Shown here: one piece after another, positions 30,138 through 38,207 of the stretch
Numbering within the stretch: the first letter of the stretch is position 1
Layout: every line of letters starts with the position of its first letter
Source of the DNA: Phormidium sp. FACHB-1136
GTDB lineage: Bacteria > Cyanobacteriota > Cyanobacteriia > Phormidesmidales > Phormidesmidaceae
Length of the DNA: 64,000 nt
Reading direction: 5' to 3'
Assembly: GCF_014697375.1 (NCBI RefSeq)
Contig: NZ_JACJRS010000003.1
Location: forward strand, 1-64,000
Made by a program: the position numbers and the translations under genes
Notes under the pieces: generated by a model
The model's input: only the letters and a program-made list of their open reading frames with translations
Told to the model about the DNA's origin: nothing
Database searches by the model: none

Positions 30138-31748
30138 ATGGCTTATCGTTCGGTCTCTCTGGCTAGTCCAGTCCAAAGAACTTATTCCTTGGGTGGAAAT
30201 AGTGTTTTGAGTACGCCCTGTTCAATGTGCGGGCGCGTTCATTCTGCCTCTGATCATGCCAATGTCATGGTGGATATGCCCCAGGATCCGGCAGATCTGA
30301 TCGCAGATTTAACCCAAATGGGATTCTATCGTCCTCAGACTTTGGCGGTGGCAGAGGCCATGAGTCAGGCGGAGGTACGCACGGCCTTGTTTGTAAAAAT
30401 GGCGGGCCAAAATGATCCCAAACGGGAGCGTCTTGTCCTAGATTTAATCAAGTTAGCGGGGGGATTAGATCAGGCTTTTTCTGCTACCTTTGGGCCAAAA
30501 GCAGGCGAGTTTTTTGCCGACGCTCAAATTAAAAGCCAGTTTACTCGGCGCAAGTTTTTACAGAACGTGGCGGTGGGTGCAGCCCTAGTCACCCTAGCCA
30601 ACTGTGCCCAACAACCGGATCAGGAGGCCACCGAAGAATCCACCTCTAGCGGCACCAGGGAACTAGAAAAAACCGATCTCAGCATTGCCTTTTTGCCGAT
30701 TACCTGCGCCACGCCAATCATTATGTCTAAGCCCCTGGGCTTCTATGAGCGCCAGGGACTCAATGTAACGCTGATGAAATATGCGAGTTGGGCACTGGTG
30801 CGAGATGCTGCCATTGCCGGGGAACTGGATGCCTATCACATGCTAGCGCCCATGCCAATTTCGATCTCCCTTGGGTTAGGATCAACCGCCTTTCCGCTTA
30901 AGTTAGCCAGCATTGAAAATAACAACGGCCAGGGAATCGTTGTCGCGAAAAAGCACCTAGGTAAGGTGAATGGCCCTGCTGATTTTGCAGGCATGAGTAT
31001 TGCCATTCCCTTTGATTATTCCAATCATAACTTGCTGATTCGCTACTATCTGGCTTCGGGTGGACTCGATCCCGATAAAGATGTGCGGTTGTTAGTTACG
31101 CCGCCCCCAGATGCCATTGCACAAATGTCGGCAGGCCAAATTGATGCCTTTATTCTGCCAGATAATTTTGGCCAGCGAGCTGTTTTTGAGGATATCGGCT
31201 TTATCCACATGTTGACCAAAGATCTGTGGCCCGGTCATCCCTGCTGTGCTTTTGCCGCCTCTCAGAATTGGATTGATCAACATCCGAATACTTTCCGTGC
31301 GGTCAATAAGGCCATTATTGACGGAGCTAATTACGCTAACGATCCAGCCAATCGGGCGGAAGTTGCCGCCGCCATTGCTCCCCGCGAATACCTCAACCAA
31401 CCCGTTGAAGTGCTGGAAGCGGTGATGACGGGCAACTTTGACGATGGCCAAGGTAACAGTTTGGAAGTGCCGGATCGGATTTACTTTGATCCCTACCCCT
31501 GGAAGAGTTTTTCTGGTTGGATCTCCACCCAACTAGTGCGGTGGGGCTATATGCCTACGGATCAGGCCAACTACGATGAAATCGCTGAACAAGTGTTTCT
31601 CACGGACTTAGCGCGAGAACTATCGGAGGAATTAGGTGTGGATGCCCCCCAGGAATTAACCCGCGTTGAAAACCTAAAAACGGCTCCCTTCGATCCCGCC
31701 GATCCTGAAGGCTACCTCAAGGCTCAGGTGGATAAGTTTGGTCGTTAG
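30138..31748 (+). CDS. second cyanate-type substrate-binding protein with N-terminal extension
   Basis: 536 residues; the ATG has a good ribosome site (gaggga). Very similar to the cynA product throughout: N-terminal Cys28, Cys31, His35, His40 (CX2CX3HX4H), the helical block MPQDPADLIADLTQMGFY, internal twin-arginine lipoprotein-type signal TRRKFLQNVAVGAALVTLANC (Arg137-Arg138, Cys156) and a binding-protein domain (ITCATPIIMSKPLGFYE, ELDAYHMLAPMPI, GHPCCAFAAS). It has no permease or ATPase of its own, so it probably feeds CynB/CynD with a related ligand or under another condition. The start of this gene confirms that the long extension is real and not a misplaced start. Confidence 0.88.
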   Translation: MAYRSVSLASPVQRTYSLGGNSVLSTPCSMCGRVHSASDHANVMVDMPQDPADLIADLTQMGFYRPQTLAVAEAMSQAEVRTALFVKMAGQNDPKRERLVLDLIKLAGGLDQAFSATFGPKAGEFFADAQIKSQFTRRKFLQNVAVGAALVTLANCAQQPDQEATEESTSSGTRELEKTDLSIAFLPITCATPIIMSKPLGFYERQGLNVTLMKYASWALVRDAAIAGELDAYHMLAPMPISISLGLGSTAFPLKLASIENNNGQGIVVAKKHLGKVNGPADFAGMSIAIPFDYSNHNLLIRYYLASGGLDPDKDVRLLVTPPPDAIAQMSAGQIDAFILPDNFGQRAVFEDIGFIHMLTKDLWPGHPCCAFAASQNWIDQHPNTFRAVNKAIIDGANYANDPANRAEVAAAIAPREYLNQPVEVLEAVMTGNFDDGQGNSLEVPDRIYFDPYPWKSFSGWISTQLVRWGYMPTDQANYDEIAEQVFLTDLARELSEELGVDAPQELTRVENLKTAPFDPADPEGYLKAQVDKFGR

Positions 31749-31850
31749 GAAATCCTAGACAAGAAAATCCCCGTAGATTGGGTATAGCAAGGCGGAACCT
31801 AACCGTACCCTAAACTTGGGTTCCGCAATTTATCTATTGGAGGTATGGTG

Positions 31851-32369
31851 ATGTCCGACAGTCGATATCGCTTTGAGTTGGCACGTTCTACCCAAGAGGT
31901 CACCAGCTATTATCAGCTTAGAAAGGCTATTTTCTGTGAAGAGCAAGGGCTTTTTGCGGGGAATGATGAGGATGATTTGGACTCCGTTTCCTATCCCATT
32001 ATTGCCATTGATACCGAGGTTCCGGCGAGTCAAAATGTGGTCGGCGTTGTGCGTATTTACGAAAATCAACCTCGTCTTTGGTATGGTGGACGCCTAGGGG
32101 TTCATCCCGATTATCGACGGGTGGGGCGTATTGGCAAAGGGTTGATTCACAAAGCGGTGACTACCGCCAACGGCTGGGGCTGCGACCGATTTTTGGCCAC
32201 GGTGCAGCTTCAAAATGTTCGGTTCTTTCAGCGGTTGCATTGGGCTAGCATTGATGAAATTCAGGTGCGCGATCATCCCCATCACCTGATGGAAGCTGAC
32301 CTGGAATTCTATCCCCCTAGTGACGAAAGGCGTCCTGCCCTGGCAATGTCTGCGCGTCAGGTGTCCTAA
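31851..32369 (+). CDS. GNAT acetyltransferase, MSMEG_0567/Sll0786 family
   Basis: 172 residues. The ribosome site GGAGGT (31839-31844) touches the ATG at 31845, so the ATG at 31851, six bases further, is the better start. The acetyl-CoA loop is visible around RLGVHPDYRRVGRIGKGLI, after the family opening YYQLRKAIFCEEQGLF; the C-terminal ATVQLQNVRFFQRLHW is also typical. It belongs to the set of proteins that travel with Nit1C clusters (nitrilase, radical SAM, AIR-synthase-like, glycosyltransferase), linked to cyanide or nitrile assimilation. Reaction unknown. The AIR-synthase-like gene follows by 13 bases. Confidence 0.85.
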   Translation: MSDSRYRFELARSTQEVTSYYQLRKAIFCEEQGLFAGNDEDDLDSVSYPIIAIDTEVPASQNVVGVVRIYENQPRLWYGGRLGVHPDYRRVGRIGKGLIHKAVTTANGWGCDRFLATVQLQNVRFFQRLHWASIDEIQVRDHPHHLMEADLEFYPPSDERRPALAMSARQVS

Positions 32370-32382
32370 CGAAACTTCGCCC

Positions 32383-33372
32383 ATGTTAACCGAGTTGATC
32401 GCCCAAATTCTTCCAGCCCTGGGGCTGGCACAAAAGCAGGATATTCAGATCGCTGCCCGTCATTTAGGGCAATTTGTGCCGCACAATCAAACCAGCGAAC
32501 CCATTGCTTTGGGGGACGACTGTGCCGCCATTCCCGATGGCGAGGGCTATCTGCTGCTGGCGGCGGAGGGGCTGTGGCCGCCCCTGGTGGAAGCTGACCC
32601 GTGGTTTGCGGGCTGGTCGGCGGTGCTGGTGAATGTGAGCGACATTTACGCTATGGGGGGCCGTCCCTTGGCGGTGGTGGATGCTCTGTGGAGTCCGACT
32701 ACGGATCATGCGGATGCGATTTGGCAAGGTATGCTGGCCGCCTCTCAGGCCTTTAATGTCCCGATTGTGGGGGGGCATACCAATTGCCACAGCCCCTACA
32801 ATGCGCTGTCTGTGGCGATTTTGGGACGGGCCAACCAGCTCATTTCCAGTTTCGCGGCCCAGCCCAGTCAGATGCTCGTGCTGGCCACTCAGCTCAACGG
32901 GCAACTCCATCCTCAGTATCCCTTTTGGGATGGAGCCACCCAGGCTGACCCAGCAGAGTTGCAGCGTCAATTGGCGGTGCTGCCCGCCATCGCCGACCAA
33001 GGACTCTGTTCGGCAGGTAAAGATGTCAGTATGGGCGGCATTTTGGGCACCACGCTGATGCTGCTGGAAACCTCCGGCTGTGGAGCGGTGGTGGATGTGG
33101 CGGCAATTCCTTGTCCTGACTCGGTGCCTTTGGAAACCTGGCTGCGGTGCTTCCCCAGCTACGGCTTTTTATTGACGGTTGAACCCCAGGATTTCGCCCC
33201 CGTTCAACAACAATTCCAGGCAGTGGGCATCACCTGTGTGGCTATGGGAAAAATTGTGGCGGCCCCCCAGTTGACGCTCACCTACGGCGACGAAACCGCT
33301 GTTTTCTGGGACTTCTCCACCCAGCCCCTCACCGGATTCTCTCCCTCAAATGCTGCCATCACCGAGCCTTAA
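32383..33372 (+). CDS. AIR synthase-related protein, Sll0787 family
   Basis: 329 residues from ATG 32383. The PurM/ThiL-type N-terminal domain has ALGDDCAAIPDGEGYLLLAAEG and the metal/ATP strand VNVSDIYAMGGRPLAVVDAL; the C-terminal domain has GHTNCHSPYNALSVAILG and CSAGKDVSMGGILGTTLMLLE. Related enzymes use ATP to phosphorylate or cyclise small substrates. In Nit1C clusters this protein is constant, but its reaction is not known to me. It directly follows the GNAT gene and precedes the glycosyltransferase remnant, as in other genomes. Confidence 0.88.
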   Translation: MLTELIAQILPALGLAQKQDIQIAARHLGQFVPHNQTSEPIALGDDCAAIPDGEGYLLLAAEGLWPPLVEADPWFAGWSAVLVNVSDIYAMGGRPLAVVDALWSPTTDHADAIWQGMLAASQAFNVPIVGGHTNCHSPYNALSVAILGRANQLISSFAAQPSQMLVLATQLNGQLHPQYPFWDGATQADPAELQRQLAVLPAIADQGLCSAGKDVSMGGILGTTLMLLETSGCGAVVDVAAIPCPDSVPLETWLRCFPSYGFLLTVEPQDFAPVQQQFQAVGITCVAMGKIVAAPQLTLTYGDETAVFWDFSTQPLTGFSPSNAAITEP

Positions 33373-33496
33373 CCCCTCTTCAGCCCATCCTAGGACATCC
33401 CCATGACCAGACGGGGACAGACATCATGATGACCTTACTCATCACGCTTCAACCTTCTCAAACTCTAGAATTTGTCGTGATACGTGGCCTCATAGG

Positions 33497-33988
33497 ATGA
33501 AAATTGCGCTGCTGACCTACTCCACCAAACCCCGTGGCAGCGTCTCAGGCCGCAGGGCAAGGTGCTCCCATGTGGTGCGTACGGTTCACCATGTGGAGGA
33601 CTACGCCAGCCCCTACCTACGCCAGTGTCAGGACAACCTGCCGGGGATCGTTCCCGATGCCGACCTAACGGGGTTGTACCGCTGTACCGCTGTGTTTTGC
33701 TTTCCTTCTGTGAAAGGGGGCTGGGGGCTGGTGGTGTTGGAAGCCATTGCGGCGGGGTTGCCCGTCATCACCGCCGACCAACCGCCCTTTACCGAATTTC
33801 TGACACCCAATCAAGCACTGTTGATACCGCCAGAATCCGTTACAGATTTGACCCAGGCGATGCTCGCCGCCGCCCAGCCTGACTAAGCCCAAACCCTAGT
33901 GCAAAATAGTCAAACAATTTTGTCTCAATACACCTGGCAAATCTCCGCCCAGCAACACCTCGCGGCCTACCGTTCTTTGCTGGATTAG
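33497..33988 (+). pseudogene. decayed glycosyltransferase, MSMEG_0565 family
   Basis: The start MKIALLTYSTKPRG is that of the Nit1C-linked glycosyltransferases of roughly 340-390 residues, but the frame then jumps to a middle piece (TVHHVEDYASPYLRQCQ) and to the C-terminal nucleotide-sugar domain (CFPSVKGGWGLVVLEAIAAG, PFTEFL). A TAA at 33884-33886 ends the frame at 129 residues, yet the same frame continues with a natural C-terminus (QYTWQISAQQHLAAYRSLLD) to a TAG at 33986-33988. So the gene has at least two internal deletions and one premature stop. It is unlikely to encode an active enzyme. Confidence 0.85.
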
Positions 33989-33997
33989 GGCTGTTGA

Positions 33998-34666
33998 TTA
34001 CCAGGCCTTGGGTTCAAAGCTAGCGTCGTTAAGAATTTGCATGGTTTCCCCCGACTGGGCTAATACAAATAACCCCTGACGATAGGCATAGCGATCTGCG
34101 CCTTGGTCAAAGGCAATGCCAGCTACCGCGCCATAGAGTTGTCGGTCGGCATGTTCTGGAAAGAACTGATGGAATCGCTGCAAATCCTCTACAAATTCCT
34201 TGATGTCATCAACGCTGAGGCTGCTTTTTACTTCTACCGCCAGAACGTGGTTTTGGTTCTGCACCAGCACATCCACTTCCATCGTGTCGCCATCACGAAT
34301 AACTTGTACTCGTTGGCTAACTCGATGGACAGGAATACCCCGATCGAGAAACAACGTTTTGCAGGCCGGAGCCACCATATTTTCCACAAACAGCCCCCAT
34401 TTGCCGCCCAAGGCTCCGAGTTGCTGGTTCAACTGACGGTTAGATTCCGCCATATCCCGCCGCGTTTCCGCAATGACCCGACCCAGTTCCTGGCGCGACT
34501 CCTGGATCTTACGATCCGACTCCTGAAACTTGCGGTCGGTCTCCTGGAACCGACGGTCTGTTTCCTGGAATCGACGGTCGGTCTCCTGGAACATTTGTTT
34601 CGTTTCTTTTTGCGCCTCTGCCAGTTCGGCCAGGAGTCGCCATACGTCGTCCGCTGTGGTAGTCAT
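33998..34666 (-). CDS. coiled-coil protein with PD-(D/E)XK nuclease-like domain (DUF3782-like)
   Basis: 222 residues. Residues 20-95 are a coiled coil built on a 7-residue repeat (QETDRRF, QETDRRF, QETDRKF, QESDRKI, QESRQEL), coded by a visible 21-base DNA repeat. The C-terminal part has the core of a PD-(D/E)XK nuclease fold: EVDVLV followed by AVEVKSSL, with YGAVAGIAFDQGADRYA near the end. Such proteins are frequent in cyanobacteria and of unknown role. It is read opposite to the glycosyltransferase remnant and splits the Nit1C gene set. Confidence 0.75.
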   Translation of the reverse strand: MTTTADDVWRLLAELAEAQKETKQMFQETDRRFQETDRRFQETDRKFQESDRKIQESRQELGRVIAETRRDMAESNRQLNQQLGALGGKWGLFVENMVAPACKTLFLDRGIPVHRVSQRVQVIRDGDTMEVDVLVQNQNHVLAVEVKSSLSVDDIKEFVEDLQRFHQFFPEHADRQLYGAVAGIAFDQGADRYAYRQGLFVLAQSGETMQILNDASFEPKAW

Positions 34667-34717
34667 CGGTCTATCTGATATCGCCTACTCTGCCTCTATT
34701 GTAAAACGACTGAAGCC

Positions 34718-35326
34718 TTAGAAAGGCTCGACGGTTTGGAGGGCAAGGGTGATGAGATGACGGGCCACGTCAAACCCCTGGCGCAGGCGGTCGGTGTCTT
34801 GGTAGAGTTTGCCCATCAGCATGGCCCCCTCTAGGACGGTCATAATTTGGCTCGCCAGAATTTGCGGATCAACCCTCGGTTTGAGGTGTCCCTGATCCTG
34901 CGCCTGGGTTAAGCGTTCGGCAATGGCCCCTTCCCACTGGCTAAAAATCTGGGCGAGGTGTTCCCGAAAGCTGGGATCTTGTTCAGCTAAATCAACAATT
35001 AAATTGCCCAGCAAACATCCACCACAGAAGGGTTCTTTATGCTGTTTTTTCTCTAGAACATCTATAATCCAAAGTAGTTGATCAATAGGGGAATCACTCT
35101 GTTGGTGTGAAGGCTCAAGAATGTTAGTTTTCAACTTTTCCCACTCAAAATCAATGAGGGCATGGCCAAGCTCTTGTTTGGAGGAAAAGTAGTTATAAAA
35201 ACTGCCCGACGATGCCCCACTGAGGTCAAACAGTTTACTCAATCCCGTAGCTGTTAACCCATTGCGATGAACGGTGTTGATCACCGATTCTAGAATATCT
35301 TCCCGTGTACGCTTGAGGTTTACCAT
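34718..35326 (-). CDS. TetR/AcrR family repressor
   Basis: 202 residues. N-terminal helix-turn-helix with GLTATGLSKLFDLSGASSGSFYNYFSSKQELGHALI, as in TetR proteins; the ligand domain includes FCGGCLLGNLIVDLAEQD, a block found in the LmrA/YxaF/AcuR-like branch. The two close cysteines could sense a reactive compound, which is a guess. No gene for its own efflux pump or enzyme is obviously paired. The genes around it belong to the Nit1C set, and the palindrome at 29902 is a possible operator. Confidence 0.9.
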   Translation of the reverse strand: MVNLKRTREDILESVINTVHRNGLTATGLSKLFDLSGASSGSFYNYFSSKQELGHALIDFEWEKLKTNILEPSHQQSDSPIDQLLWIIDVLEKKQHKEPFCGGCLLGNLIVDLAEQDPSFREHLAQIFSQWEGAIAERLTQAQDQGHLKPRVDPQILASQIMTVLEGAMLMGKLYQDTDRLRQGFDVARHLITLALQTVEPF

Positions 35327-35387
35327 AGTTCACCCGATACAACGTCGGTTTCGCTTAACGATATCCTAAATTCAACAACACCCCGGA

Positions 35388-35496
35388 GATCCCCCTAAAT
35401 CCCCCTTGGCAAGGGGGACTTTGACTCCGATTTCCCCCTTAGCCAAAGGGACTTTGCTTCCGATTCCCCCCTTGATAAGGGGGGCTAGGGGGGATC
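35388..35496. repeat. composite inverted repeat, copy 2 (GATCCCCC...GGGGGATC)
   Basis: Left unit gatccccctaaatccccctt with hairpin, a middle fragment tttcccccttagccaaaggg, and a mirror-image right unit ending ggggggctaggggggatc. Same family as 5943-6018. It lies between the TetR and radical SAM genes. Confidence 0.8.
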
Positions 35497-35526
35497 AAGC
35501 CCCGCCAAATGGGCATCACCAGATAA

Positions 35527-36615
35527 CTAGGAACGCTCGAAGGTGGATAGGGCGGAACAAGCTCCACATTTGGCGCAGCCCGCGCTGATGGTGTCCGAGG
35601 TCATCCCGGCAGCTTGGAGCATGTCGCCTACCCGTTGATAGAGGGCAAACATGAAGTCGGCGCTGGGGGCGGGGTGGTGGGCCAAGGGCGTTTCGGAGAT
35701 GGGCACAAAGGGCACCACAAAGGGGTAGACCCCCAGGCGAATCAGGCGTTCGCTGGTGTTCACCAGAGTTTCCAGGCTGTCTCCCAAACCCGCCAGTAGG
35801 TAGGTGCTGACCTGGCCCCAGCCAAAGACCTTCACAGCGGCCTCAAAGGCTTCAAAGTAGTAGGATACGGGCACCTCGGCCTTACCGGGCATGATCCGCG
35901 CCCGCACGGATTCCTCCACCGCCTCTAGGTGCATTCCCAGGCTGTCGATACCTGCGTCCTTCATGCGTTGGAACCAGGCAAAATCGTCGGGGGGTTCGCA
36001 CTGGGCCTGGATGGGCAGGGGCACACGGGCTTTGATGGCACGGGCGCATTCGCTCAAATAAGCGGCTCCGCGATCCCTGGAATTGGGCGTTCCGGTGGTC
36101 ATAATCATGTGCGTCGCCCCGTCCAATCGCACGGCGGCTTCGGCCACTTCCGCCAGTTGGTCGGGGGTTTTGCGGGCAATGGTGCGGTCTCCCGCCAGGG
36201 ATTTTTCGATGGCACAAAACTGGCAGGCGGTGGTTTCATCCCGGTAGCGCATACAGGTTTGCTGGACGGTGGTGGCCAGCACATCATGGCTGTGGAGCAG
36301 GGCAATTTTCCAGTAGGGGATGCCATCGGCGGTGGAAAGGCCGTAGAACTGGGGCACTTTGGGAAAGGAAATCGACCCAATGGGCTGATGATCGTAGGTC
36401 AAATTTTCTTGATCTGGCCCGCAGGTTTCCACCGCATAGGGCGACTGGTGAGCCGTATCCGTGTAGATCGGCACCATGATCGTGCGGCCATCAATGGTTA
36501 CGGCCCGGTGATCCGATGGCCCTGCGCCGCCTTTACGTCCGGCCACACCGGGAGTTTGGTCGGGCAATTTTAGGCCACGGGTTTGAAGTTCCGTCATTAA
36601 CCGTTGGGGTTCCAT
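35527..36615 (-). CDS. radical SAM protein, MSMEG_0568/Sll0785 family
   Basis: 362 residues from ATG 36615. The cysteines around residues 121-134 (CMRYRDETTACQFC) are spaced CX9CX2C rather than the common CX3CX2C, and a second cluster GCAKCGACS closes the protein. Other family blocks are HMIMTTGTPNSRDRG, PIQAQCEPPDD, GIDSLGMHLEAV and the C-terminal FVVPFVPISETPLAHHP. It accompanies the nitrilase in Nit1C clusters; its reaction is unknown. The nitrilase gene lies upstream on the same strand with 155 bases and a repeat in between, so the two form a reverse-strand unit driven from the region near 37812-38207. Confidence 0.88.
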   Translation of the reverse strand: MEPQRLMTELQTRGLKLPDQTPGVAGRKGGAGPSDHRAVTIDGRTIMVPIYTDTAHQSPYAVETCGPDQENLTYDHQPIGSISFPKVPQFYGLSTADGIPYWKIALLHSHDVLATTVQQTCMRYRDETTACQFCAIEKSLAGDRTIARKTPDQLAEVAEAAVRLDGATHMIMTTGTPNSRDRGAAYLSECARAIKARVPLPIQAQCEPPDDFAWFQRMKDAGIDSLGMHLEAVEESVRARIMPGKAEVPVSYYFEAFEAAVKVFGWGQVSTYLLAGLGDSLETLVNTSERLIRLGVYPFVVPFVPISETPLAHHPAPSADFMFALYQRVGDMLQAAGMTSDTISAGCAKCGACSALSTFERS

Positions 36616-36681
36616 GGGGATCACAAAAAATGAATAAAACGATTCTGAAATAGCTGACGTAATACAAAAAATGAATCTTTC

Positions 36682-36765
36682 GTAGGTTGGGTGGCGCGAT
36701 AGTAGAACCCAACAAGCCCAATGTGTCAGTGAGTGTTGGGTTTCGCTTCGCTGCACCCAACCTAC
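36682..36765. repeat. inverted-repeat element GTAGGTTGGGT...ACCCAACCTAC
   Basis: Perfect 11-base outer arms, with inner arms CCCAACA / TGTTGGG. Sits between the nitrilase and radical SAM genes. The GTAGGTTGGGT...TTTCGCTTCGCTGCACCCAACC pattern is a common cyanobacterial dispersed repeat. Confidence 0.8.
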
Positions 36766-36770
36766 ATTGG

Positions 36771-37811
36771 TTAAGACTCAGGAGAAATAGATTCCGGCAG
36801 CGGGAACGGCACTATGGATGCAGGGACTTCTGAAGAATTATGTTCGGAAGAATTGGTCACAACAAAATCTAGCGATTGGGCCATGGGCTGCATAACTGAC
36901 CAGGCTTTTTGATTCACCTGAAGCTGAAGCAAATCGGGGCGGGCATAGTGGCCAACGGAGTCCATCATGCGCTTGCGTACCCAAATGTCACGCAGGTCTA
37001 AATCGGCAATTACTAAGCCTTCTCCTTCGGTTAAGGGGGTGCCCATGATTTCGCCTTTGGGGTTAATAATGGCCGTAAAACAGCCGCCACTTAGGGCTTT
37101 GTGGTAAGCCTCATCGGCGGTGATTTGCTGCTTTTGTTCCGGTGTTAGCCAGCCCGTGGCATTCACTACAAAACAACCCGACTCTAGGGCATGGTGGCGA
37201 ATGGTGACTTCCATTTGGTCGGCAAAAATTTGGCCCACCATTGACCCCGGAAACTGGCTACAGTGGATTTGCTCCTGCTGGGCCATCAGACTATAGCGGG
37301 CCAGGGGATTGTAATGCTCCCAGCAGGCCAAAGCACCGACTCGTCCCACGACGGTATCCACGGTGCGCAACCCGGCCCCATCGCCATTGCCCCACACCAT
37401 GCGTTCGTGATAGGTCGGGGTGATTTTGCGCCGCTTTAGCAACAGGGTGCCATCGGCATCAAAAATTAATTGGGTGTTGTAAATCGAGCCACCCTCCCGT
37501 TCGTTTACCCCTAGCACCACCACCATATTGTAGGAACGCGCTGCCCGACTGACCGCGTCCACCACTGGCCCTGGTACCGTTACCGCTTCTTCGTAGAGTT
37601 TGAGGTGAGCGGCACCCATTTTCATTGGCGGTTCAATGAAGGAAAAATAGGGGTAATAGGGAATAAAGGTTTCTGGAAAAACAATCAGTTGAACGCCCTC
37701 TTTCGCCGCCAAAGCAATGGCATCCAGAACCTTCTCCGTCGTCCCTTCTCGGCTGAATAATACGGGGCTAATTTGCGCGGCAGCGGCCCGAACCGTTTGG
37801 GAATAATCCAT
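36771..37811 (-). CDS. nitrilase, Sll0784 (Nit1) family
   Basis: 346 residues. Catalytic triad Glu47 ([12 protein letters not shown]), Lys129 ([14 protein letters not shown]) and Cys163 ([11 protein letters not shown]), as in aliphatic and aromatic nitrilases, which turn a nitrile into an acid and ammonia. This branch is the constant member of Nit1C clusters, linked to growth on cyanide or nitriles as nitrogen source; in Synechocystis the neighbouring genes sll0783-sll0787 respond to nitrogen starvation. The last 25 residues are a Ser/Pro tail. It is divergent to the OsmC gene at 38208, and the shared 396-base region holds an NtcA box. The Sll0783-like member is not in this window. Confidence 0.93.
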   Translation of the reverse strand: MDYSQTVRAAAAQISPVLFSREGTTEKVLDAIALAAKEGVQLIVFPETFIPYYPYFSFIEPPMKMGAAHLKLYEEAVTVPGPVVDAVSRAARSYNMVVVLGVNEREGGSIYNTQLIFDADGTLLLKRRKITPTYHERMVWGNGDGAGLRTVDTVVGRVGALACWEHYNPLARYSLMAQQEQIHCSQFPGSMVGQIFADQMEVTIRHHALESGCFVVNATGWLTPEQKQQITADEAYHKALSGGCFTAIINPKGEIMGTPLTEGEGLVIADLDLRDIWVRKRMMDSVGHYARPDLLQLQVNQKAWSVMQPMAQSLDFVVTNSSEHNSSEVPASIVPFPLPESISPES

Positions 37812-38132
37812 AGCTTATCAATACCTGTGAACAGCAATGCCCTAGGGAAATAGGCAAGTTGGCAAAATATTTGGAACCATCACCACAGCTCGACACGCTT
37901 CCCATTGAGCGAGCCGTGGGTTGCCAATTCAGAACCTTAATGCAGGGCTTAATGCAGGGCTAGTCGTCATCTATGACCAGTATCCAACGGCTAACCCGAC
38001 TCAGCGATAAACAAACACGCCTGACCCCAAAAATATCTGCCCCATGAACAGCCCACCAGGCCAAAACCGTGACGTTCCCATACTCAGTAACGTCTTGATA
38101 TAGGACATTACCCCTCCGATACCGTTGAATTC
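37812..38132. other. divergent intergenic region, left part
   Basis: No gene. A direct repeat cttaatgcaggg occurs twice near 37937-37963, and an inverted repeat GACGTT / AACGTC spans about 38070-38093. The promoter of the nitrilase must be here, but its position is not obvious. Confidence 0.4.
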
Positions 38133-38174
38133 GTATCTAGGAATACAGTTTATCGGAGATGGGTTGCCTAAATT
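38133..38174 (+). promoter_or_regulatory. NtcA-activated promoter before the OsmC gene
   Basis: GTA (38133-38135), eight bases, TAC (38144-38146), exactly 22 bases, then TAAATT (38169-38174), which fits GTA-N8-TAC-N22-TAN3T. The expected start of transcription is near 38181 and the ATG is at 38208. NtcA is the global nitrogen regulator of cyanobacteria. Confidence 0.8.
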
Positions 38175-38207
38175 TGATTTAGATAGACTTTTCTATTTGG
38201 TAGAGCT

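Noticed and set aside
34510-34610. Regular 21-base direct repeats that look like a small CRISPR array
   Set aside because: They are in frame and encode the QETDRRF heptads of a coiled coil; there are no unique spacers.
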